A stretch of 7,799 nucleotides of DNA, from positions 1-7,799 of the forward strand of contig JAITKD010000075.1 in NCBI GenBank assembly GCA_031278575.1, in the 5' to 3' direction. Under the pieces are notes generated by a model. That model did no database searches. It was not told the DNA's origin and was given only the letters and a program-made list of their open reading frames with translations. Of this stretch, positions 1 to 6,069 are shown piece after piece; position 1 is the first letter of the stretch; each line of letters starts with the position of its first letter. Position numbers and translations under genes: made by a program. This DNA is from Spirochaetaceae bacterium. Its GTDB lineage: Bacteria > Spirochaetota > Spirochaetia > Treponematales > Breznakiellaceae.

Positions 1-99
1 AAATGCGGTAAACGGATACCCCAGGATCGGCTTGAGGCTATCCCCTATGCGTTGATGTGTATTGAGTGTAAAACCGTGGAGGAGCGGAGAACCCGGTGA
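1..99 (+). CDS. DksA/TraR-family zinc-finger protein, C-terminal end (partial)
   Basis: The window opens inside this gene; only the last 32 codons and a TGA stop are present. The frame reads KCGKRIPQDRLEAIPYALMC followed by IECKTVEERRTR. This matches the C-terminal zinc finger of the DksA/TraR family: Cys2 followed by Gly, a central RLEAIPYA block, then the pair Cys20 and Cys23. The first cysteine of the four-Cys site would lie just upstream, outside the window. Family members bind RNA polymerase through the secondary channel and modulate initiation, often together with ppGpp. Whether this copy is a full-length DksA or a short TraR-like protein cannot be told from the fragment, so no symbol is given. 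It is on the same strand as pheS but separated by 366 bp containing a strong hairpin, so a shared transcript is uncertain. Confidence 0.8.
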   Translation, partial: KCGKRIPQDRLEAIPYALMCIECKTVEERRTR

Positions 100-117
100 A
101 TTTTTGGGCGGGGTTAA

Positions 118-164
118 AGGAGCACTGATTTATTCTCGATTGAATAAATCAGCGCTTCCTTAGA
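118..164. repeat. Near-palindromic intergenic repeat, complete copy
   Basis: A perfect 11-bp stem, CTGATTTATTC (125-135) against GAATAAATCAG (142-152), encloses the 6-base loop TCGATT. Beyond one A/C mismatch the stem continues for about five more pairs (119-123 with 154-158, one of them G-T). Bases 132-164 are repeated in inverted orientation at 6037-6069 with 31 of 33 identical. There is no T run after either arm, so it is not a classic intrinsic terminator, although the hairpin could still block or stabilise transcript ends. Its shape and recurrence suggest a REP-like or MITE-like interspersed element. Confidence 0.8.
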
Positions 165-196
165 GCAAACTCCGGGGTATGGATCCCAACTTCCAA

Positions 197-370
197 TCAA
201 ACTGATGGCCTGGACTGAGCCATATTTTGAACAATTACTGTTCCAATCGGGATTTGCATCTCAAACGGAACCTGTGACGGCTGATCCTTAACAATTTTAA
301 TACGATTGCCACGGGTGTTTGACCCGGCCCCGCGGAACCGGGGTGAGTTCCGCCGCCGCGCCCTTCTCAA
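197..370 (-). pseudogene. Possible minus-strand coding remnant, unidentified
   Basis: On the minus strand a frame is open from an in-frame TGA (377-379) to a TGA at 197-199, about 57 codons if a TTG at 368-370 is used. The distal part reads KIVKDQPSQVPFEMQIPIGT then VIVQNMAQSRPSV, which has a protein-like mix of residues; the proximal part is Arg-rich and looks like noise from GC-rich DNA. No ribosome binding site precedes the TTG. I recognise no family. It may be the decayed end of a gene once convergent with the zinc-finger gene, or a chance open frame; the latter is quite possible at this length. Confidence 0.15.
328..353 (+). promoter_or_regulatory. Two mutually exclusive hairpins upstream of pheS
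   Basis: CCCCG (328-332) can pair with CGGGG (339-343). Alternatively GCGGAAC (332-338) can pair perfectly with GTTCCGC (347-353). The two stems share bases, so only one can form at a time, as in attenuators and riboswitches. The element lies 113 bases before the pheS start. No Phe-rich leader ORF and no T run accompany it, so a regulatory role is only a suggestion; short GC stems are common in GC-rich DNA. Confidence 0.2.
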
Positions 371-375
371 AATAG

Positions 376-402
376 TTCAAAGTTGTTATCCTTACCTTTA
401 AT
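376..402 (+). promoter_or_regulatory. Candidate sigma70-type promoter for pheS-purL
   Basis: TTTAAT at 397-402 matches five of six bases of the -10 consensus. The best upstream partner is TTCAAA at 376-381 (four of six), but the 15-base spacer is short. A second identical TTTAAT at 449-454 pairs with TTGAAC at 427-432 over 16 bases; it would start transcription only a few bases before the ATG and lose the ribosome binding site, so the first is preferred. Both are weak predictions. Confidence 0.25.
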
Positions 403-465
403 AGAGTCGCTCAAAAACTTCGGTCTTTGAACAACTTCCGATAAGGTCTTTAATAAGGGTGTATC

Positions 466-2061
466 ATGGATATTCAAAGTACGGTAAAAAATCTGCATCC
501 CCTGGAAATTAAAATCATCCTTTTTTATAAAAAAGATGCTGAACTAACCATCGAAAAGGTTGAAAAAGATCTGGGCTTTAAGCCGGGGAATGGGAACCAG
601 GCCCTGTCCTGGCTTGCCGGTAAGGGTATAGTCAGGGAAATCCGCCGGGAAGCCAAGGGCTTTTTTGAATTGACCGGCCTGGGCCGGCAATGGAAGGAGC
701 AGGGGACTCCGGAGGAACGGATCGTTGAATTTATCCGGCTCAAACAGGGCGTCAGGCTCCCGGAGATCGCCCAGACCCTGGGGCTTGACAATAAGGACGT
801 GGGGAGCGCCTTTGGGGTCCTTTCCAAACTCGGCGTTTTGGCCATGGATGCCGATAAACGGGTGTCTGCGGCGTTGCCCCCGGAAGCCCTGGTCAACGGC
901 AGGCCCGGTAAAGGCGGGGCCGCGGAACGTCTGGCCTTGGTCCGCGCCCTTTTGGACAAGGCCGCCGCCGCGGAAGGGGGCCTCCTCTCCCAGGAGGATC
1001 TTTCCGAAGCGGAGCTGGCCCTCATGGCCGGGGGATACGCCAAAAAGCGGGGGGCCGCCGGGGCGGCCTTCCGGGAAACGGACCGGGAGACCGTGGTTTT
1101 CGGCTTTACCGAAGATCGGGACGCCGTGGCCCGGTCTTTGGAAGCGGCGGGGATCACCGGGGAGGAAACCGGGATCCTTACCCCGGAGATGTTGGAATCG
1201 GGGAGTTGGAAAGGGAAAGCCTTCCGGTCCTACAATGTACAGGTTCCTCCCACCCGGCTTATCGTGGGCCGGACCAACCCTTATGCCCAATTTCTGGAAG
1301 AGGTAAAGGATAAACTCGCCTCCCTGGGGTTTGAGGAATTCGACGGCCCCCTAATGGAGACCGAATTCTGGAATTCCGACGCCCTCTTTATGCCCCAGTT
1401 TCATTCCGCCCGGGATATCCACGATGTCTACTACGTCGCGGATCCGGAAAAAGCCCAGGCCATTGAGGAACCCTGGCTTTCCAACGTGGCCGCAGCCCAC
1501 GAAAACGGCGGAACCACCGGGAGCCGGGGTTGGAACTACGCTTTTGATCGGGAATTTACCCGGCGGCTCATCCTCCGCAGCCAGGGGACGGTACTGTCCG
1601 CCAAACAGCTCCCCAAGGCGAAGATCCCCGGCAAATATTTCGGCGTTCTCCGCTGTTTCCGCTATGACCGGGTGGACGCCACCCACCTTTCGGACTTCTA
1701 CCAGACCGAGGGGATAGTCCTGGGGGAAGAAGTGAACCTCCGTACCCTCCTGGGAATGTTGGATATGTTTGCCCGGGAAGTGGCCGGCGCCAAGGAGGTT
1801 AAGTACGTCCCCGGCTATTTCCCCTTCACCGAACCTTCGGTGGAGGTCCACATCAAACACCCGGTGTTGGGCTGGTTTGAGCTGGGGGGGTCCGGCATTT
1901 TCCGGCCCGAGGTAACCGCCTCCCTGGGCGTGAACGTGCCCGTGGCCGCCTGGGGCCTCGGTATAGACCGGATGGCCCTGATGGCCCTGGGGCTCAACGA
2001 CCTTCGGGAGCTTTTCACGTACGATATTGAGGATGTCCGGCGGCGGCGGAGCGCCCAATGA
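466..2061 (+). CDS. pheS: Phenylalanyl-tRNA synthetase alpha subunit, archaeal/eukaryotic type
   Basis: This cytoplasmic class II synthetase subunit activates phenylalanine with ATP and charges tRNA-Phe as part of an alpha2-beta2 enzyme. The protein has 531 residues, far longer than the usual bacterial PheS of about 330, because the N-terminal half (about 1-260) carries winged-helix-like DNA-binding-fold domains starting LHPLEIKI, as in archaeal and eukaryotic PheS. The catalytic half shows the motif 1 region GFEEFDGP (288-295), HSARDIHDVYY (313-323), motif 2 with CFRYDRVDATHLSDFYQTEG starting at Cys397, and motif 3 GLGIDRMALMALG (497-509) with the conserved Arg502. The ATG is supported by the family N-terminus and a modest AAGGG at 455-459, six bases upstream. 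The stop overlaps the purL start. The beta-subunit gene pheT is not adjacent and must lie elsewhere. Archaeal-type PheS is known in spirochaetes. The gene looks intact. Confidence 0.96.
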   Translation: MDIQSTVKNLHPLEIKIILFYKKDAELTIEKVEKDLGFKPGNGNQALSWLAGKGIVREIRREAKGFFELTGLGRQWKEQGTPEERIVEFIRLKQGVRLPEIAQTLGLDNKDVGSAFGVLSKLGVLAMDADKRVSAALPPEALVNGRPGKGGAAERLALVRALLDKAAAAEGGLLSQEDLSEAELALMAGGYAKKRGAAGAAFRETDRETVVFGFTEDRDAVARSLEAAGITGEETGILTPEMLESGSWKGKAFRSYNVQVPPTRLIVGRTNPYAQFLEEVKDKLASLGFEEFDGPLMETEFWNSDALFMPQFHSARDIHDVYYVADPEKAQAIEEPWLSNVAAAHENGGTTGSRGWNYAFDREFTRRLILRSQGTVLSAKQLPKAKIPGKYFGVLRCFRYDRVDATHLSDFYQTEGIVLGEEVNLRTLLGMLDMFAREVAGAKEVKYVPGYFPFTEPSVEVHIKHPVLGWFELGGSGIFRPEVTASLGVNVPVAAWGLGIDRMALMALGLNDLRELFTYDIEDVRRRRSAQ

Positions 2062-5000
2062 ACACATACAGAAGGGTTTATGTGGAAAAAAAGGAAGGAT
2101 TCGATGTTGAAGCCCGGCGTTTACAGGCGGAACTGGCCGATTTCTTAGGCTCCCAATACCCCGGCCTTGGCGCCTTAAAGGGGCTGCGGATCCTCCATCG
2201 TTACGATGTAAGCCGCCTTTCGGAGGAACAGTTCCGCCGGGCGGTGGAGACGATCTTTTCCGAACCCCAGTGCGACCGGGTTTTTTACGGGGCCGGCCTT
2301 CCGGCGGGAAAAAAGGACCGGTTTTTCGGGGTTGAATATGTTCCGGGTCAGTACGATCAGAAATCGGATTCCGCGGAGCAATGCGCGGAGCTGGTCCTGG
2401 GGGTCAGACCCCGGATAAAGACCGCGGAGATCTATATTTTTGAAAGTTCCGGGGAGCCCCTGTCCGGGGCGGCCCTGGAAGCGGTAAAACGGTATCTGAT
2501 AAACCCCGTGGATTCCCGGGAGGCCCCGGAAGGTATGCCCCCTTCCATGGAAGAAGAACCGGCGGAAATAGGGGAGGCGCCCGTCTTGGGGGAATTTTCC
2601 CGGCTCCCCAAAACGCAGGAAGCGGCAGGGGCCTTTAGTGAGGAACTGCGGGAAAAATACGGCCTGGCCATGTCCGGGGCTGACCTTCGGTTCTGCGGGG
2701 CCTATTTTGCGGCCCAGGGCCGGGACCCGACCTTGACGGAACTGCGGGTTTTGGATACCTACTGGTCCGACCATTGCCGGCACACTACCTTTACCACCGA
2801 ATTACTGGACCCGGAACCAGCCGAAAAGGGGACGGCCCTGGAAGGGGCCTGGAAAATTTACGAAGCCGCCCGGGAAGAGGTCTACGGCGCGGCGGGGGCG
2901 GAAAAAAAACGGACCCTCATGGACATGGCTACCATCGGGGCAAAGGTCTTGAAAAAACGGGGCCTCCTTTCGGACCTGGATGAATCCCCCGAGATCAACG
3001 CCTGTACCATCCGGGTTACCGCCGAATTCAGCGACGGGTCCTCCGAGCCCTGGCTGCTCCTCTTTAAAAACGAAACCCATAACCATCCCACGGAAATAGA
3101 ACCCTTCGGAGGGGCCGCCACCTGTCTGGGGGGGGCGATTCGGGATCCCCTTTCGGGGCGGGCCTATGTTCACCAGGCTCTGCGGGTTTCGGGCGGCGGG
3201 GATCCCCGGCGGCCCCTTTCCGAAACCCTGCCGGGGAAGCTCCCCCAGGTCAAGATAGCCCGGGAAGCGGCGGCGGGGTATTCCTCCTACGGTAACCAGA
3301 TAGGGCTGAGTACCAATCTGGTGGCGGAATTCTACCACCCCGGTTTTATCGCCAAACGGCTGGAACTGGGGGCGGTTATCGGGGCGGCCCCCCAGGGCTG
3401 GGTGCGGCGGGCGGCCCCCCAAAAGGGGGACGTGGTTATCCTCCTGGGGGGGAAAACCGGCCGGGACGGCATCGGGGGGGCCACCGGTTCTTCCAAGGCC
3501 CATACCGGGGAATCGGTGGATAAATCCGGGGCGGAGGTGCAGAAGGGGAACGCCGTGGAGGAACGGAAGCTCCAGCGCCTTTTCCGCGACCCCCAAGTGA
3601 CCAGGCTCATCAAACGCTGCAACGACTTCGGCGCCGGCGGGGTGGCGGTGGCGGTGGGGGAGCTTACCCCGGGGTTGGACATAGACCTGGACCGGGTGCC
3701 GAAAAAATACGCGGGCCTGGACGGTACGGAACTGGCCGTCTCCGAATCCCAGGAGCGGATGGCGGTGGTAACCGCCGCCGGGGACGCGGAAGAATTTATC
3801 CGCCTGGCCGCGGAAGAAAACCTCGACGCGGTGATCATCGCCACGGTTACCGCCTCCGAGGGGCCGGGAGGGGAAATCCCCGGAGCGGAGCCCCGGCTTC
3901 GAATGACCTGGCAGGGTAAAACCCTGGTGGACCTTTCCCGGTCCTTCCTTGCCTCCAACGGCGCCCCCCGGTCCGCCCGGGTCCGGCTTTCCGGCGCTTT
4001 GCCGGCGGGTTCCCCGGAACAGGACCCCAATGAAAAACTCCCCCCGGGGGTCCTCCTGGACCGGTTGGAACGGGAGCTTTGTTCCCTCCGCAGCGGGAGC
4101 CGCCGGGGCCTCCAGGAACGGTTCGACGGTTCCATTGGGGCCGCTTCGGTCCTTTTCCCCTGGGGGGGAAAAAACCAGGGTACCCCCGAATGCGGTATGG
4201 CGGCCCTCCTCCCCAGCCGGGAAAAACAGAGCCTCACCGCAAGCATCATGACCTTCGGGTATGATCCGGTCCGGGCCCAAAACAACCCCTACGAGGGGGC
4301 TAAGGGCGCGGTCCGGGAGGCCCTGGCAAAAGCCGCCTGCCTGGGGGGGGATCCCTGGAAGGCCCGGCTCTCTTTTCAGGAGTATTTTGAGCGGATGGAA
4401 AGCCCCGAATCCTGGGGTAAACCCGCGGCGGCCCTCCTCGGGGCCCTGGAAGCCCAGCTCCGGCTGGGGGTTCCCGCCATAGGGGGTAAGGACTCCATGT
4501 CCGGGACCTACCGGGACGGGGCCGGGGAGATTTCGGTACCCCCCACCCTGATTGCCTTTGCCGCGGGGACCGCCCCGGCGGCTCGGATCCGTTCCGGCGC
4601 CCTTTCGGGGGAGGGGGGGAACGTCGTCCTCCTGTTACGGCAGCCCCCGGCGGGGAAAGGGGCTGTTGGCGGGGGGGGGCTTCCCGACGAGTGGGATGTT
4701 TTTAAGGCCAACATGGACGCCCTGGCGGCCCTGGCCGGTCAGGGCCTGGTCCGTTCCGCCTACCCCGTAGGCGCCGGGGGTGCGGCGGCGGCCCTGGCGG
4801 TGATGGCCTTTGGCAACCATGCCGGGGTGGAGGCCTATGACCCGGCCTTCGGCGAAAACGGCCCCGGATCGGTCCTGGTGGAGCTTTCCGGTAAAGCCTT
4901 TTCCGGGGACGAGCCCGCCGGGGCGGTTGGGGAGATCCTCTCCGGGGCGGGCGCCTGGGCCATTGCGGCAAGGACCCTGGACCAAGGGGTCTTCCGGGCG

Positions 5001-6035
5001 GTGAGCGTGGATTCCGCTGAGGCGGAATCCCGGGACCCGGAATCCCAGGCAGCGGAGGTCCCCCTGGCCCTGCTGTGGCGGGCCTACGAATATCCCCTCG
5101 CCCAGGTCTACCCCCAAACCTCCACGGGGGCCACCGTTGCGGAGGGCCCCCCGGAAACGGCCCGCCTGGACCTGAAACATTACCCGCCGCGGGAAAAGCC
5201 CCCAAAGGCCCCCGCCGTCCGGCTGCCCGCCGGGGCTCCTCCCCTGGTGGCGCTTCCGGTGTTCCCCGGAACCAACGGCGAATGGGACATGGAACGGGCC
5301 TTCCGGGAAGCGGGGGCAAAAACCAGGCTCGTGGTGTTCAGGAACCGGAACCGGGAGGATATCGCCGCCTCCATCCGGGAACTGGCCGGCGCCCTGGGGG
5401 AAGCCCAAATTCTGGCCCTTTCCGGGGGTTTCAGCGCCGGGGACGAACCGGACGGGTCGGGAAAATTCATCGCCAATGTCCTCCGCTCCGGCCCGGTGGC
5501 GGAGGGGGTTACGGCGCTTCTGGAAAAACGGGACGGTCTTATCCTGGGTATCTGTAACGGCTTTCAGGCCCTCATCAAACTGGGCCTCGTGCCCTACGGT
5601 TCCTACCGTTCCCCGGAAGAGGGTATGCCCACCCTGACCTTCAACACCCTGGGCCGCCATGTTTCCCGGATGGTCCGCACCCGGGTAATGCCGGCCCATT
5701 CCCCCTGGCTTGCCCTGGAGGAGAGCGGAACCGTCCACATACTCCCCGTGAGCCACGGCGAAGGCCGGCTCGTCCTGGGGAAGGAGGATCCCGGGGCTCT
5801 TTTTGCCGCGGGACAGGTTCCCTTCTGTTACGCCGATGCCGGGGGCTTTCCCACCCGGGCGGAGCCGGATAACCCCAACGGTTCGGATTTTGCCATTGAG
5901 GGCCTCACCAGTCCCGACGGCCGGATCCTGGGTAAGATGGCCCATTCGGAACGGCGGGGCGCCTATGTCCACGTCAACATCCCCGGCAACAAGGTCCAGC
6001 GGATCTTTGAAGCGGGGGTTTCCTACTTCAGTTAA
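2058..6035 (+). CDS. purL: Phosphoribosylformylglycinamidine synthase, single-chain clostridial type
   Basis: This cytoplasmic enzyme of de novo purine synthesis converts FGAR, ATP and glutamine to FGAM. At 1325 residues it is the large single-chain form that fuses the PurS-like, synthetase and glutaminase parts. The start RRVYVEKKEGFDVEA and the block VEYVPGQYDQKSDSAEQC resemble the clostridial-type subfamily rather than the enterobacterial one. Visible landmarks are YWSDHCRHTTF (from Tyr235), KNETHNHPTEIEPFGG (from Lys337), GGKTGRDGIGG (464-474), IGGKDSM (808-814), and a C-terminal glutamine amidotransferase domain from about 1060. There the nucleophile is Cys1166 in GICNGFQ, and His1233 and Glu1235 in SHGEGR complete the triad. 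The ATG sits in an ATGA overlap with the pheS stop and the upstream purine-rich sequence is weak, so coupled translation is likely. Runs of seven to nine G occur, but the frame is open throughout. No other pur gene is visible. Confidence 0.97.
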   Translation: MNTYRRVYVEKKEGFDVEARRLQAELADFLGSQYPGLGALKGLRILHRYDVSRLSEEQFRRAVETIFSEPQCDRVFYGAGLPAGKKDRFFGVEYVPGQYDQKSDSAEQCAELVLGVRPRIKTAEIYIFESSGEPLSGAALEAVKRYLINPVDSREAPEGMPPSMEEEPAEIGEAPVLGEFSRLPKTQEAAGAFSEELREKYGLAMSGADLRFCGAYFAAQGRDPTLTELRVLDTYWSDHCRHTTFTTELLDPEPAEKGTALEGAWKIYEAAREEVYGAAGAEKKRTLMDMATIGAKVLKKRGLLSDLDESPEINACTIRVTAEFSDGSSEPWLLLFKNETHNHPTEIEPFGGAATCLGGAIRDPLSGRAYVHQALRVSGGGDPRRPLSETLPGKLPQVKIAREAAAGYSSYGNQIGLSTNLVAEFYHPGFIAKRLELGAVIGAAPQGWVRRAAPQKGDVVILLGGKTGRDGIGGATGSSKAHTGESVDKSGAEVQKGNAVEERKLQRLFRDPQVTRLIKRCNDFGAGGVAVAVGELTPGLDIDLDRVPKKYAGLDGTELAVSESQERMAVVTAAGDAEEFIRLAAEENLDAVIIATVTASEGPGGEIPGAEPRLRMTWQGKTLVDLSRSFLASNGAPRSARVRLSGALPAGSPEQDPNEKLPPGVLLDRLERELCSLRSGSRRGLQERFDGSIGAASVLFPWGGKNQGTPECGMAALLPSREKQSLTASIMTFGYDPVRAQNNPYEGAKGAVREALAKAACLGGDPWKARLSFQEYFERMESPESWGKPAAALLGALEAQLRLGVPAIGGKDSMSGTYRDGAGEISVPPTLIAFAAGTAPAARIRSGALSGEGGNVVLLLRQPPAGKGAVGGGGLPDEWDVFKANMDALAALAGQGLVRSAYPVGAGGAAAALAVMAFGNHAGVEAYDPAFGENGPGSVLVELSGKAFSGDEPAGAVGEILSGAGAWAIAARTLDQGVFRAVSVDSAEAESRDPESQAAEVPLALLWRAYEYPLAQVYPQTSTGATVAEGPPETARLDLKHYPPREKPPKAPAVRLPAGAPPLVALPVFPGTNGEWDMERAFREAGAKTRLVVFRNRNREDIAASIRELAGALGEAQILALSGGFSAGDEPDGSGKFIANVLRSGPVAEGVTALLEKRDGLILGICNGFQALIKLGLVPYGSYRSPEEGMPTLTFNTLGRHVSRMVRTRVMPAHSPWLALEESGTVHILPVSHGEGRLVLGKEDPGALFAAGQVPFCYADAGGFPTRAEPDNPNGSDFAIEGLTSPDGRILGKMAHSERRGAYVHVNIPGNKVQRIFEAGVSYFS
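2400..2412. repeat. 13-bp palindrome within purL, shared with the Y1 gene
   Basis: GGGGTCAGACCCC is an odd-centred perfect palindrome (centre A2406). The identical 13 bases recur at 7563-7575. Here they encode GVRP, a stretch expected at this point in PurL, so the copy may be coincidence rather than insertion, although the use of AGA for Arg is unusual in a gene that mostly uses CGG. Confidence 0.6.
5009..5030. repeat. Perfect 9-bp hairpin inside purL
   Basis: GGATTCCGC (5009-5017) and GCGGAATCC (5022-5030) form a perfect stem around the loop TGAG. A further GGAATCC follows at 5039-5045. The DNA encodes a polar stretch, VDSAEAESRDPESQAAE, ahead of the glutaminase domain, where a variable linker would tolerate insertion. 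It could be a small inserted repeat or an accident of codon use. Confidence 0.6.
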
Positions 6036-6036
6036 A

Positions 6037-6069
6037 TCTAAGGAAGTACTGATTTATTCAATCGAGAAT
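6037..6069. repeat. Inverted, truncated copy of the 132-164 repeat
   Basis: These 33 bases match the reverse complement of 132-164 at 31 positions; the only differences are two adjacent bases (TA for CG at 6047-6048). The left arm CTGATTTATTC (6049-6059), the loop and four bases of the right arm (GAAT) are present, then the sequence diverges, so the full hairpin cannot form. The copy begins two bases after the purL stop and contains the stop and last nine sense codons of the convergent dehydrogenase gene. Confidence 0.85.

Larger units (their letters stand above)
100..465. other. Intergenic region between the zinc-finger gene and pheS
   Basis: These 366 bases hold no convincing gene. From left to right there is a near-palindromic repeat (118-164), a weak minus-strand open frame (197-370), two overlapping hairpins that cannot form together (328-353), and AT-rich DNA before pheS. 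In the AT-rich part an 8-base direct repeat, CTTTAATA, occurs at 396-403 and 448-455, and an 8-base inverted repeat, GTTCAAAG (375-382) and CTTTGAAC (425-432), flanks the first of these. I see no tRNA, no T-box features and no obvious leader peptide rich in Phe codons. Confidence 0.6.

Noticed and set aside
118..164. Intrinsic terminator for the zinc-finger gene
   Set aside because: The stem is good but no T run follows on either strand, and the sequence recurs as a repeat, so it is annotated as a repeat instead.
100..465. T-box or Phe-codon attenuator upstream of pheS
   Set aside because: No T-box-like conserved bulge, no Phe-rich leader peptide and no terminator with a T run could be found; T-boxes are also not expected in spirochaetes.
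1351..2067. Minus-strand open frame opposite the pheS catalytic domain
   Set aside because: No motif or ribosome binding site, and the opposite strand encodes clear class II synthetase motifs 2 and 3.
2802..4280. A very long open frame on the minus strand opposite purL
   Set aside because: It is Gly/Pro/Arg-rich with no recognisable motifs and lies opposite conserved PurL coding sequence; it follows from the strong GC bias at third codon positions. The long minus frame at 4635-5972 is dismissed for the same reason.
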